Shown: positions 16,801-25,081 of the stretch, in pieces
Position numbering within the stretch: the first letter of the stretch is position 1
Layout of the letters: every line of letters begins with the position of its first letter
Assembly (NCBI GenBank): GCA_046299555.1
Contig: JBKBHS010000004.1
Coordinates: forward strand, 124,001-188,000
Source of the DNA: CALKJP01 sp046299555
GTDB lineage: Bacteria; Bacteroidota; Bacteroidia; JACCXN01
Length of the DNA: 64,000 nucleotides
Reading direction: 5' to 3'
Notes under the pieces: generated by a model
Databases searched by the model: none
What the model was told of the DNA's origin: nothing
What the model saw: the letters and a program-made list of their open reading frames with translations, nothing else
Translations under genes and position numbers: made by a program

Positions 16801-18204
16801 GATGAGTTACGTACCATAGAAAAAGAAAATTTAGAAGGCGAAAAAGTAAGCATCGTATTAGGCCGTTCAACCGAATTTAGAATTGTGGATGAAAATACCG
16901 GAAATATCTTAACTACAGGTAACATCCCTTATGCATCTGAACTATATGTTAAACACGGCTCAAAACTTAAAAAAGGTGACAGCATTTGTAAGTGGGATCC
17001 ATATAATGCCGTAATTATTGCCGAAACAAAAGGTAAAATTGAATTTGAAAGCATTATTGAAGGTTTAACCTATCGTGAAGAATCAGACGAACAAACCGGT
17101 TTCCGTGAAAAAGTAATTATTGATAGCCGAGATAAATCTAAAAACCCTGCTATCAAAATTGTTTCGGAAGATGGAGAAGAAATTAAATCATACAACATTC
17201 CTGTTGGTGCTCACGTAGTTGTTAATGAAGGTGAAGAAATTGAAGCCGGTCAAATATTGGTTAAAATACCAAGATCTACAGGAGGTAAATCGGGAGATAT
17301 TACCGGTGGTTTACCACGTGTTACCGAATTGTTCGAAGCACGTAATCCAAGTAATCCGGCTATAGTATCAGAAATTGATGGAATTGTTTCTTTCGGTAAA
17401 GTAAAACGCGGAAATCGCGAGATTATAGTAGAGTCAAAAACAGGAGAAGTAAAACGTTACTTAGTGCCGCTATCGCGCCATATTTTGGTTCAAGAAAATG
17501 ACTTTATTAAAGCTGGCGAACGATTAACAGACGGAGCAATCTCTCCATCCGATATATTGGCTATTAAAGGACCAACTGAGGTACAATCATACTTAGTAAA
17601 CGAAGTTCAAGAAGTTTACCGTTTACAAGGGGTGAAAATAAACGATAAGCATTTTGAAGTAATTATTCGTCAAATGATGCGTAAAGTAGTTATCGTTGAT
17701 CCGGGCGATACCAAATTCCTCGAAGGTTCTATCGTAAATAAAGTAGAGGCAATGGAAGAAAACGATTGGATCTTTGATAAAAAAGTAGTGGTTGATGCCG
17801 GAGATTCTACTGTATTTAAACCCGGACAAATTATTACTTCGCGCCAATTAAGAGACGAAAACTCATTGTTGATTCGTAAAGACTTAAAAGCCGTTATTGC
17901 TCGCGATGCAGTTCCTGCTACTTATAACCAAATTCTTCAAGGTATTACCAGAGCTTCGTTACAAACTGATAGTTGGATTTCTGCCGCTTCATTCCAGGAA
18001 ACAACTAAAGTATTAACCGAAGCTGCTGTTAACGGAAAAGAAGATAATTTACTAGGTTTAAAAGAAAATGTAATTGTAGGACATTTAATTCCTGCAGGAA
18101 CCGGATTAAGACAATACGAAAAATTAATTGTTGGTTCAAAAGAAGAATTCGATCTTCTTATGGCAACAAGAAAAGAAAGTTCCAAAGTTCAACTGGAAGA
18201 TTAA
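13891..18204 (+). CDS. rpoC: RNA polymerase beta' subunit
   Basis: The 1437-residue beta' subunit. The N-terminal zinc ribbon is visible (Cys66, Cys68, Cys81, Cys84), as is the magnesium-binding NADFDGDQ motif with Asp477, Asp479 and Asp481, the bridge-helix and trigger-loop region, and the second zinc site (CEAKHGVCAKCYGRNL region near residue 905). The C-terminal part is ordinary for Bacteroidota. It ends the tuf-rpoC superoperon with a strong bidirectional terminator 3 bases after the stop. Confidence 0.98.
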   Translation: MALKRDNKLKSNFSKLTISLASPETILERSFGEVLKPETINYRTYKPERDGLFCERIFGPVKDYECHCGKYKRIRYKGIVCDRCGVEVTEKKVRRERMGHIQLVVPVAHIWYFRSLPNKIGYLLGLPSKKLDAIIYYERYVVIQAGVAVKPDGSPLEYMDFLTEEEYLNILDNLPKENQYLDDSDPNKFIAKMGAEALHMLLSRLDLDALSFDLRHKANTETSQQRKQEALKRLQVVEAFREANKHVENRPEWMVVKVVPVIPPELRPLVPLDGGRFATSDLNDLYRRVIIRNNRLKRLIEIKAPEVILRNEKRMLQEAVDSLFDNSRKSNAVKTESNRALKSLSDSLKGKQGRFRQNLLGKRVDYSARSVIVVGPELKMHECGLPKSMAAELFKPFIIRKLIERGIVKTVKSAKKIVDRKDPVVWDILENVLKGHPVLLNRAPTLHRLGIQAFQPKLIEGKAIQLHPLVCTAFNADFDGDQMAVHLPLGNAAVLEAQILMLASHNILNPANGAPITVPSQDMVLGLYYITKGRKSTPEHPVKGEGMKFYSSEEVIIALNEQKVDLHAHIKVRATVRENDQLVTKLIDTTVGRVIFNQVVPQEVGFINELLTKKSLRDIIGNILKHTGIARTSKFLDDIKDLGFQMAFKGGLSFKLSDIATPPEKEKMVADANAQVEEVMMNYNMGLITNNERYNQIIDIWTHTNSRLTNRLMEQLKNDDQGFNSIYMMFDSGARGSKEQIRQLCGMRGLMAKPSKAGSSGGDIIENPILSNFKEGLSILEYFISTHGARKGLADTALKTADAGYLTRRLVDVAQDVIINMEDCGTLRGIVTTALKKDDEIVETLYDKILGRVSVHDIYNPTNNQLIVKAGEEITEDIAKIIENSPIEEVEIRSVLTCEAKHGVCAKCYGRNLATGRMVQIGESVGVIAAQSIGEPGTQLTLRTFHVGGTASNIASASKIDAKYDGIIEFDELRTIEKENLEGEKVSIVLGRSTEFRIVDENTGNILTTGNIPYASELYVKHGSKLKKGDSICKWDPYNAVIIAETKGKIEFESIIEGLTYREESDEQTGFREKVIIDSRDKSKNPAIKIVSEDGEEIKSYNIPVGAHVVVNEGEEIEAGQILVKIPRSTGGKSGDITGGLPRVTELFEARNPSNPAIVSEIDGIVSFGKVKRGNREIIVESKTGEVKRYLVPLSRHILVQENDFIKAGERLTDGAISPSDILAIKGPTEVQSYLVNEVQEVYRLQGVKINDKHFEVIIRQMMRKVVIVDPGDTKFLEGSIVNKVEAMEENDWIFDKKVVVDAGDSTVFKPGQIITSRQLRDENSLLIRKDLKAVIARDAVPATYNQILQGITRASLQTDSWISAASFQETTKVLTEAAVNGKEDNLLGLKENVIVGHLIPAGTGLRQYEKLIVGSKEEFDLLMATRKESSKVQLED

Positions 18205-18206
18205 TT

Positions 18207-18240
18207 AAAAAATCCCCCCAAATTTTGGGGGGATTTTTTT
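18207..18240 (+). terminator. Terminator after rpoC
   Basis: AAAAAATCCCCCC pairs with GGGGGGATTTTTT around a 7-base loop, with T-runs on the 3' side of both strands. A textbook bidirectional intrinsic terminator closing the rpoBC operon. Confidence 0.92.
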
Positions 18241-18401
18241 AACAAGTATATTTACACTTATAAATCATTATAAAAATCAAATTGTTTATTAATATAATAT
18301 ATGAATAATTAATTTTCTTAGATTCTTAAATGAAACTTAAAATAAATAAAAGTGTAAATCAAACAATTTTTAAATAAACCAAAATCTATAAATAATAAAT
18401 T

Positions 18402-18713
18402 ATGGAACAACAAAATAATCCCAATCAATTAAACATAGAATTAACTGAGGATATAGCTGAAGGTATATATTCTAATTTAGCTATAATTACTCATTCAAAC
18501 GCAGAATTTGTAATTGATTTTATAAAAGTAATGCCGGGAGTTCCAAAAGCAAAAGTAAAATCGCGTATTTTATTAACGCCACAACATGCCAAGCGTTTAC
18601 TCTTGGCACTAAAAGATAATATTGCCAAATTCGAAGCAACTCATGGTAAAATTGAAGCACAAGCCGAATTTCCCATGCCCTTAAATTTTGGTGGACCTAC
18701 TCCTCAGGCTTAA
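18402..18713 (+). CDS. DUF3467 domain protein
   Basis: A 103-residue cytosolic protein matching the DUF3467 family, short proteins frequent in Bacteroidota and found near rpoC in many of them. Recognisable are the central IITHSNAEFVIDFIKVMPG stretch and the LTPQHAKRLLLALKDNI helix. Its biochemical role is not known to me. It starts after a 160-base region with no further gene that I can see and no convincing promoter; the terminator upstream implies its own promoter within that gap. Confidence 0.85.
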   Translation: MEQQNNPNQLNIELTEDIAEGIYSNLAIITHSNAEFVIDFIKVMPGVPKAKVKSRILLTPQHAKRLLLALKDNIAKFEATHGKIEAQAEFPMPLNFGGPTPQA

Positions 18714-18798
18714 AACATTTTTTGTTTGTTTAAAACTTATAGCGTATCTGTATTGTTACAGCATGTATAATTTGTAATTTTAAACAAGAAAAATTTCT

Positions 18799-19263
18799 AT
18801 GGCAACTACCTTAAAAGCAGGAGACAAAGCACCTGAATTAAATGTAAACGACCAAAACGGAAAAACGGTAAAGCTTTCTGATTATAAAGGAAAGAAATTG
18901 ATTTTATACTTTTATCCGAAAGACGATACACCCGGTTGTACCGCAGAAGCATGTAATTTAAGAGATAATTTCGAAATGCTTAAAAAGAAGGGATTCGAAA
19001 TTTTAGGGGTTAGTGCTGATAACGAAAAAAAACATGTAAAATTTATCGAAAAATATAATTTACCCTTTCCGCTATTGGCAGATACCGAACAAAAAGTATC
19101 TAATGCATATGGAGTATGGGGTAAAAAGAAATTTATGGGTAAAGAATACATGGGAATTAACAGAACTACCTTTATAATCGATGAGCAAGGTAAAATTGAA
19201 CATATTATAAGCGATGTAGATACAAAAAATCATACCGAACAAATATTATCACTATACAACTAA
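18799..19263 (+). CDS. bcp: Thiol peroxidase, Bcp/PrxQ family
   Basis: A 154-residue peroxiredoxin of the Bcp (PrxQ) group that reduces hydrogen peroxide and alkyl hydroperoxides using thioredoxin. The active site DDTPGCTAEACNLRD carries the peroxidatic Cys47 and a resolving Cys52 five residues later, the atypical 2-Cys form. No signal peptide, so cytosolic. It ends 4 bases before recA, so the two are almost certainly co-transcribed, joining oxidative protection and DNA repair. Confidence 0.94.
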   Translation: MATTLKAGDKAPELNVNDQNGKTVKLSDYKGKKLILYFYPKDDTPGCTAEACNLRDNFEMLKKKGFEILGVSADNEKKHVKFIEKYNLPFPLLADTEQKVSNAYGVWGKKKFMGKEYMGINRTTFIIDEQGKIEHIISDVDTKNHTEQILSLYN

Positions 19264-19267
19264 AATT

Positions 19268-20296
19268 ATGAGCAAAGAAAAAGAAGCAATTAAAGAGGTT
19301 AATAAAGAAAAATTAAAAGCTCTGCAACTTACCATTGATAAGTTAGAAAAAACCTATGGTAAAGGCACTATAATGAAATTAGACGGAGGGGTGGTTGATG
19401 AGGTAGAAGTAATACCTTCAGGTTCCATTACCTTAGATATGGCTCTTGGAGTAGGTGGATATCCTAAAGGACGAATAGTAGAAATCTTCGGGCCTGAATC
19501 ATCCGGTAAAACCACTTTAGCCATACATGCCATTGCAGAAGCACAGAAAAGAGGCGGAATAGCGGCCATTATTGATGCTGAACATGCATTTGACCGTTCT
19601 TACGCCAAAAAACTGGGTGTAAATCTCGATGATTTATTAATCTCTCAACCGGATAATGGAGAACAAGCTTTAGAAATAGCCGATAATCTTATTCGCTCAG
19701 GAGCTATTGATATTATTGTGATTGACTCAGTAGCTGCACTTACACCCAAAGGTGAAATTGAAGGCGAAATGGGCGATTCTAAAATGGGATTACAAGCCCG
19801 ATTAATGTCGCAAGCTTTACGTAAACTTACCGCTACAATTAATAAAACAAATTGCTGCTGCATTTTTATTAACCAATTACGTGAGAAAATAGGCGTAATG
19901 TTTGGTAATCCTGAAACAACCACCGGAGGTAATGCACTTAAGTTTTACGCCTCTTTGCGATTAGATATTCGCAGAATTGGACAGATAAAAGAAGGCGAAA
20001 ATGTTACCGGAAACAGAACGCGTGTTAAAATTGTAAAAAATAAATTAGCGCCTCCTTTCCGTCAGGCTGAATTTGATATCCTGTATGGTGAAGGTATTTC
20101 ACGTATCGGTGAAATTTTAGATTTAGGTGTTGATTTTGGAATTATTAAAAAGAGCGGCTCATGGTTTAGTTATGGCGATACCAAATTAGGACAAGGGCGC
20201 GATGCAGTAAAACAACTATTGAATGATAATCCTGAATTGGCAGAAGAGTTGGAAGCAAAAATAAGAGAAGCTTTAGCGCAAAAAAATGAGGATTAA
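19268..20296 (+). CDS. recA: Recombinase RecA
   Basis: A 342-residue RecA, the ATP-dependent strand-exchange protein of homologous recombination. Walker A is GPESSGKT (residues 75-82), the Walker B-like strand IDIIVIDSVAAL follows, and the loop L2 region INQLREKIGVMFGNPETTTGG is intact. No intein. The C-terminus is short and acidic as usual. It is followed by an intrinsic terminator. I see no LexA-type operator upstream; it seems to be read from the bcp promoter. Confidence 0.98.
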   Translation: MSKEKEAIKEVNKEKLKALQLTIDKLEKTYGKGTIMKLDGGVVDEVEVIPSGSITLDMALGVGGYPKGRIVEIFGPESSGKTTLAIHAIAEAQKRGGIAAIIDAEHAFDRSYAKKLGVNLDDLLISQPDNGEQALEIADNLIRSGAIDIIVIDSVAALTPKGEIEGEMGDSKMGLQARLMSQALRKLTATINKTNCCCIFINQLREKIGVMFGNPETTTGGNALKFYASLRLDIRRIGQIKEGENVTGNRTRVKIVKNKLAPPFRQAEFDILYGEGISRIGEILDLGVDFGIIKKSGSWFSYGDTKLGQGRDAVKQLLNDNPELAEELEAKIREALAQKNED

Positions 20297-20316
20297 CTTT
20301 ATTCCATAATTTTTGA

Positions 20317-20343
20317 TAAAAGCCTCCTTTGTGAGGCTTTTTT
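20317..20343 (+). terminator. Terminator after recA
   Basis: AAAAGCCTC pairs with GAGGCTTTT around a 6-base loop, ending in a run of seven T. Closes the bcp-recA operon. Confidence 0.88.
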
Positions 20344-20390
20344 GTTAATATTTAAAATCATATTTATTTTAGAAAAGCTCCTATTTTACT

Positions 20391-20398
20391 TAGCTTTG
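20391..20398 (+). promoter_or_regulatory. Candidate -7 box for dnaX
   Basis: TAGCTTTG matches TAnnTTTG exactly and ends 9 bases before the dnaX ATG at 20408, so the mRNA would be nearly leaderless. No clear TTTG at -33 is seen, only a T-rich stretch. Confidence 0.45.
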
Positions 20399-20407
20399 CC
20401 ATACGTT

Positions 20408-22195
20408 ATGGAAAACTTTGTAGTATCGGCCCGTAAATATCGTCCTGCCACATTCGATACCGTTGTGGGGCAAGAAGCTATTACTACAACCTTAAAAAAT
20501 GCCATAAAAAATAATCATTTAGCGCAAGCTTTTTTATTTTGTGGACCGCGAGGGGTAGGTAAAACAACCTGTGCGCGTATTTTAGCAAAAACCATCAATT
20601 GCTTTAACATTACTGATAATATAGAAGCATGCGACCAATGCGAATCTTGTGTTTCTTTTAGAGAGGGACAATCTTTAAACATCTATGAGCTGGATGCGGC
20701 TTCCAATAACTCGGTTGATGATATCCGAAATTTGATTGATCAGGTTCGAATTGCACCACAATTAGGCACTAAAAAAGTGTATATTATTGATGAGGTGCAT
20801 ATGCTATCAACCGCAGCTTTTAATGCATTTTTGAAAACTCTCGAAGAACCGCCCAAGCATGCTATTTTTATTTTAGCAACAACCGAAAAACACAAGATTT
20901 TACCTACCATTCTTTCGCGCTGTCAAATATTCGATTTTCAACGAATAAAAGCCGAAGATATTGCCAATCACTTAGCTGCTATTGCACAAAAAGAAGGCTA
21001 TGAAGCAGAGCCTGATGGTTTGTACCTCATTGCACAAAAAGCCGATGGAGGTTTACGCGATGCCCTTTCAATGTTTGACCAAATAATTAGCTATGCAGGT
21101 AAAATCAGCTATCAGGCGGTAATTGAAAATCTGAATATTTTAGATTACGATTATTACTTCAAAGTAATTGATTCGGTTAGTAAACGTGATATTCCCGCAT
21201 TGCTTATCTTATTTAATGAAATTTTGGCAAAAGGATTTGACGGCCATAATTTTTTAAATGGTTTAATGGCGCATATCAGAAATTTGTTGGTATGTAAAGA
21301 TGTTCAAACATTGATTTTGCTCGATGTAGGAAATAATATAAAAGAAAAATATAAGCAACAGTCGGCAGCTATTGCTGTTCCGGTGCTTGTTGAGATGCTG
21401 AATATTATCAATAAGTTTGAATTGAATTATAAAAGCAGCAAAAATCAACGCCTGCTGGTAGAGCTTTGTTTAATTCAGCTTTGTAACATAGGTGTTCCAC
21501 CTGTAACTTCTGCTCCGGCAGAAGAAAAAAAAAATGACATAAGTCAAACTGCTCCACATGCAGTTGCCACAAATACTAAAGTTTCTACAACTAATACATC
21601 GTCAACAATTGTAAATGTTTCGCAACAAGAAACTAATAAAGTACAAACTACCAATACTTTAAAAAGCGATACTAAGGAAACTCAAGATACTAAAGTAACA
21701 TCAATAAATAGCTTTAAAAGTATAAAAGGGGTAAATAATTTTTCATTAAGCGAAATACAAAAATCAGAAGTACAAACGCAAGACAAAAAAGATGAAGATA
21801 AATTATTAAATACCTCAGGGCCGGCTACGCCATTTACAGTTGATGAATTATCAAAATTTATTTTAGAATACGCAAATAGCGATAAAGTAACAGGAAAAAA
21901 ATCGCTCGAATTAGCATTAAAATTTAAAAAGCCTCATTTAAATGAAGATTTTTCTGTTGTTATTACAGTAGAAAACGAAGTACAGCGAAATGCTTTACGT
22001 GCCGATTTAACAGAATTTACCTTGTTTTTAAGAGAAAAACTAAACAATTACAAAATTGTAACATCCATTGAAGTTGCTGAGGGAGATACTACCAAAAAAA
22101 GCTATACACCACGAGAGCGTTTTCAAAAAATGGCAGAAAAAAATCCTAACTTAATTACCCTCTATAATAAGCTCGATTTGGATTTGGAGTTTTAG
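20408..22195 (+). CDS. dnaX: DNA polymerase III gamma/tau subunit
   Basis: A 595-residue clamp-loader ATPase. I place the start at the ATG at 20408 (MENFVVSARKYRP), as in the family; an in-frame TTG at 20342 would add 22 residues of hydrophobic sequence overlapping the recA terminator and the likely promoter. Walker A is GPRGVGKT (residues 46-53), the zinc-site cysteines are at about 65, 75, 78 and 81, and Walker B is IIDEVHML. Residues about 370-480 form a Ser/Thr/Lys-rich linker, followed by a C-terminal tau-like domain. No frameshift signal for gamma was recognised. Confidence 0.94.
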   Translation: MENFVVSARKYRPATFDTVVGQEAITTTLKNAIKNNHLAQAFLFCGPRGVGKTTCARILAKTINCFNITDNIEACDQCESCVSFREGQSLNIYELDAASNNSVDDIRNLIDQVRIAPQLGTKKVYIIDEVHMLSTAAFNAFLKTLEEPPKHAIFILATTEKHKILPTILSRCQIFDFQRIKAEDIANHLAAIAQKEGYEAEPDGLYLIAQKADGGLRDALSMFDQIISYAGKISYQAVIENLNILDYDYYFKVIDSVSKRDIPALLILFNEILAKGFDGHNFLNGLMAHIRNLLVCKDVQTLILLDVGNNIKEKYKQQSAAIAVPVLVEMLNIINKFELNYKSSKNQRLLVELCLIQLCNIGVPPVTSAPAEEKKNDISQTAPHAVATNTKVSTTNTSSTIVNVSQQETNKVQTTNTLKSDTKETQDTKVTSINSFKSIKGVNNFSLSEIQKSEVQTQDKKDEDKLLNTSGPATPFTVDELSKFILEYANSDKVTGKKSLELALKFKKPHLNEDFSVVITVENEVQRNALRADLTEFTLFLREKLNNYKIVTSIEVAEGDTTKKSYTPRERFQKMAEKNPNLITLYNKLDLDLEF

Positions 22196-22311
22196 TAAAT
22201 TTTAGATTAATTTCAATCCCAATTAATTTTTATCTTTTCATTGTTTTGTTCTTAGGCGTTAAATAACATACTGCCTGTTATTGGCAAAAAATAAAATAAA
22301 GGTTAAAATAC

Positions 22312-22505
22312 CTTCCTTCTCGAGAGGGGTTGGGGGTGTGTAAAAATCTCCCTCCTTGAGGAGGGATTAAGGGAGGTGTAACCATTTAATAAATAACTCC
22401 TGCCATTTACACATTAAGTAATTAAAGCATCCCATATTTTTACTAAATTAGCTAAGATCAAACTAAAACAAACCGAAAAGTTTGTAATACTTAAATAGCG
22501 TATTT
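22312..22505 (+). repeat. Repeated leader unit, copy 1
   Basis: After about 115 bases without recognisable signal downstream of dnaX comes a block with GAGG/CCTC inverted repeats (22317-22375), then about 120 bases that recur nearly unchanged upstream of the second array gene (23640-23739). The shared part runs straight into the signal-peptide codons. A weak -7-like TAAATTAG sits at 22444-22451. Confidence 0.7.
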
Positions 22506-23543
22506 GTGTGGTGGAAAAATATAAATAGGCTGCTGGTATTATTGCTATGTGTTTTTAATGAGGTATTTGCGCAGCAAAACCTCATTAAAAACCATAGTTT
22601 TGAAGAGCATACTGGGGATTGTGGCGCATCTATTTTTTTTGACAATATTGTCCCTTATTGGTATTCGCCAGGAGGAGGCACCCCTGATTACTTTAATCAG
22701 TGTTATATGCCAGGTGGACTTGGAATACCTAGTAATGGTTTTGGTTTCCAATATGCAAATGAAGGGAATGCATATGTAGGTATAAGATTAGGTCAAACAC
22801 CTCCTGCTCCTGCGACTCAGGGTTTTTATGAATATATAAGCCAAAATTTTGGGAGTACTTTAAAAGCAGGTAAAAAATATTGCGTTTTTTTTTATGCTTC
22901 TTTAGCTGATTTAGCCCATCTATCTGCTATAAATAGAATTGGGATGGTTATAAGTAGTAATGGTTTGGTTCAGAACAATATTGACCCAATTGTTATAAAA
23001 CCACAAATTTATTACGATACTTTAAGTTTATTAAGCGATACCCTCAATTGGGTAAAAATAGAGGGAGAGTTTGTTGCAAATGGCAATGAGCAATATGTAA
23101 CCATAGGCAATTTTTATCCTGTAAGCCAAACTACTTATGCAGATAGTGTAATACGCGCCCCTTATTACTATATAGACAACGTATGGCTCTATGAGTGCGA
23201 AGAAGATACAGTACCCCTTGAGCCGCCCCCAGCCAGCGATAGCTCGCTGCATTACAAATTACCCAATGTAATAAGCCCCAATGCCGATGGTTTAAACGAT
23301 GCCTTTGTGTTAGAGAGCAGAGGGGTAAGAGAGGTGGGTATTACACTGTATAACAGGTGGGGCGAGGAAGTGCATAGGCATAAGGTATCAGGCATAAGTA
23401 CAGATGTGCTTACCAAAACTATTTTATGGGATGCTACGCATAACAACAAACCTGCCCCGCAAGGTGTGTATTATTACATTATAGAACTAAGCACCAAAAC
23501 AGGCGAGGTAATAATAGAGAAGGGTACGGTAATGGTACTATAA
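22506..23543 (+). CDS. T9SS type-B secreted protein, array copy 1
   Basis: A 345-residue exported protein starting at GTG (22506). Signal peptide residues 1-22 end in NEVFA before QQ. The body begins NLIKNHSFEE, a common opening of Bacteroidota surface proteins with a beta-sandwich-like N-terminal domain, and continues to about residue 235. A Pro-rich linker (LEPPPASD) leads to the gliding-motility-associated C-terminal domain (type-B sorting domain, CHU_C), about residues 245-345, with PNVISPNADGLNDAF and YNRWGEEVHR. It is therefore predicted to cross the outer membrane by T9SS. The function of the N-terminal part is unknown. Almost identical to the next gene except for a variable stretch at residues about 36-75. 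Confidence 0.88.
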   Translation: MWWKNINRLLVLLLCVFNEVFAQQNLIKNHSFEEHTGDCGASIFFDNIVPYWYSPGGGTPDYFNQCYMPGGLGIPSNGFGFQYANEGNAYVGIRLGQTPPAPATQGFYEYISQNFGSTLKAGKKYCVFFYASLADLAHLSAINRIGMVISSNGLVQNNIDPIVIKPQIYYDTLSLLSDTLNWVKIEGEFVANGNEQYVTIGNFYPVSQTTYADSVIRAPYYYIDNVWLYECEEDTVPLEPPPASDSSLHYKLPNVISPNADGLNDAFVLESRGVREVGITLYNRWGEEVHRHKVSGISTDVLTKTILWDATHNNKPAPQGVYYYIIELSTKTGEVIIEKGTVMVL

Positions 23544-23739
23544 CCCCCTTCTAATTCCCCCTCAGGGGGAAGGATTAGCCTCTCCCGATTTATTAGAAAA
23601 TTAAGTGAGGTGTTACCATTTAATAACTAACTCCTGCCGTTTACACATTAAGTAATTAAAGCATCCCATATTTTTACTAAATTAGCTAAGATCAAACTAA
23701 AACAAACCGAAAAGTTTGTAATACTTAAATAACGTATTT
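23544..23739 (+). repeat. Repeated spacer and leader unit, copy 2
   Basis: Contains a GC-containing palindromic block (CCCCCTCAGGGGG-like, 23560-23572), the line TCCCGATTTATTAGAAAATTAA-type element, and then the leader shared with copy 1. From about 23634 to the start codon at 23740 it differs from copy 1 at only a few positions. Confidence 0.75.
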
Positions 23740-24762
23740 GTGTGGTGGAAAAATATAAATAGGCTGCTGGTATTATTGCTATGTATTTTAAATGAGGTAT
23801 TTGCGCAGCAAAACCTCATTAAAAACCATAGTTTTGAGGAATATAAGTCAGACTGTAATTTTGTCTCATATTTAGATGTAGTTATTTGGACAACGCCTGG
23901 TGGCGGAACCCCTGATTATTTTAATTTTTGTAACACTATTGGTTTTTCAGTTCCAACAAATTTATTTGGCTTTCAATATGCAAATGAAGGGAATGCATAT
24001 GTAGGTATAAGATTAGGCCAAACACCTCCTTCGCCTCAGGGTTTTTATGAATATATAAGCCAAAATTTTGGGAGTACTTTAAAAGCAGGTAAAAAATACT
24101 GCGTTTTTTTTTATGCTTCTTTAGCTGATTTAGCCCATCTATCTGCTATAAATAGAATAGGGATGGTTATAAGTAGTAATGGTTTGGTTCAGAACAATAT
24201 AGACCCAATTGTTATAAAACCACAAATTTATTACGATACTTTAAGTTTATTAAGCGATACCTTAAATTGGGTAAAAATAGAGGGAGAGTTTATTGCAAAT
24301 GGCAATGAGCAATATGTAACCATAGGTAATTTTTATCCTGTAAGCCAAACTACTTATGCAGATAGTGTAATACGCGCCCCTTATTACTATATAGATAACG
24401 TATGGCTCTATGAGTGCGAAGAAGATACAGTACCCCTTGAGCCACCCCCAGCCGGGGATAGCTCCTTGCATTACAAAATACCCAATGTAGTAAGCCCCAA
24501 TGCCGATGGTTTAAACGATGCCTTTGTGTTAGAGAGCAGAGGGGTAAAAGAGGTGAGTGTAACGTTATATAACAGGTGGGGCGAGGAAGTCCACAGACAT
24601 AAGGTATCAGGCATAAGTACAGATGTGCTTACCAAAACTATTTTATGGGATGCTACACACAAGAATAAACCTGCCCCGCAAGGTGTGTATTATTACATTA
24701 TAGAGCTAAGCACCAAAACAGGTGAGGTAATAATAGAAAAAGGCATGGTAACGGTACTATAA
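23740..24762 (+). CDS. T9SS type-B secreted protein, array copy 2
   Basis: A 340-residue paralogue of the preceding protein, also starting at GTG with the same signal peptide (CILNEVFA before QQ). Residues about 75-230 are practically identical to copy 1, but residues about 36-72 differ strongly while keeping landmarks such as GGGTPDYFN. The C-terminal type-B sorting domain differs in scattered places: IPNVVS instead of LPNVIS, and KEVSVTLYNRW instead of REVGITLYNRW. The second of these is shared with copy 3, not copy 1, which indicates mosaic exchange among the three genes. Predicted exported by T9SS; role unknown, plausibly surface adhesion. Confidence 0.88.
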   Translation: MWWKNINRLLVLLLCILNEVFAQQNLIKNHSFEEYKSDCNFVSYLDVVIWTTPGGGTPDYFNFCNTIGFSVPTNLFGFQYANEGNAYVGIRLGQTPPSPQGFYEYISQNFGSTLKAGKKYCVFFYASLADLAHLSAINRIGMVISSNGLVQNNIDPIVIKPQIYYDTLSLLSDTLNWVKIEGEFIANGNEQYVTIGNFYPVSQTTYADSVIRAPYYYIDNVWLYECEEDTVPLEPPPAGDSSLHYKIPNVVSPNADGLNDAFVLESRGVKEVSVTLYNRWGEEVHRHKVSGISTDVLTKTILWDATHKNKPAPQGVYYYIIELSTKTGEVIIEKGMVTVL

Positions 24763-24913
24763 CCCCCTTCTAACTTCCCCCTCAGGGAGAAGGAATTGCC
24801 TCTCCCGATTTATTAGAAAATTAAGGGAGGTGTTACCATTTAATAAATAACTCCTGCCGTTTACACATTAAGCAATAAAAGAATCTAAATTTTTTCTAAA
24901 TTAGCTTAACTGA
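24763..24913 (+). repeat. Repeated spacer, copy 3 (truncated leader)
   Basis: Starts like copy 2 with the same palindromic block and TCCCGATTTATTAG element and keeps the leader only to about 24910, where similarity to copies 1 and 2 fades. It then abuts the remnant of another gene. Confidence 0.7.
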
Positions 24914-25072
24914 AATTATACATTAGGAGTACACGTTAAAACTATTGCTATAAACAATACAGAAGGCCTAATAGAAATAAACGAAAAGCAATGGGAAAGC
25001 GGAGTGTATTTTATGCGCATAATAGTAGAAGGCATAGAACAGCATAGCGCTAAGTTTATATTAATTAAGTAA
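24914..25072 (+). pseudogene. Remnant of a T9SS type-A cargo gene (C-terminal tail)
   Basis: This frame encodes 52 residues ending in SGVYFMRIIVEGIEQHSAKF and ILIK before TAA, the unmistakable end of a type-A Por secretion tail (typically xSGxYFxxI...KxxxxK). It has a stop codon immediately upstream and no start codon that would give a signal peptide, so only the tail of a former secreted protein remains. It lies exactly where the repeated spacer ends, as though the array expanded into an older cargo gene. Confidence 0.75.
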
Positions 25073-25081
25073 AGCAAATAT

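Noticed and set aside
20342..20407. N-terminal extension of dnaX from TTG
   Set aside because: It overlaps the recA terminator and the likely promoter and is not part of the family N-terminus.
22262..22282. Terminator after dnaX
   Set aside because: AATAACA/TGTTATT form a 7-bp stem but it is AT-rich and lacks a U-run.
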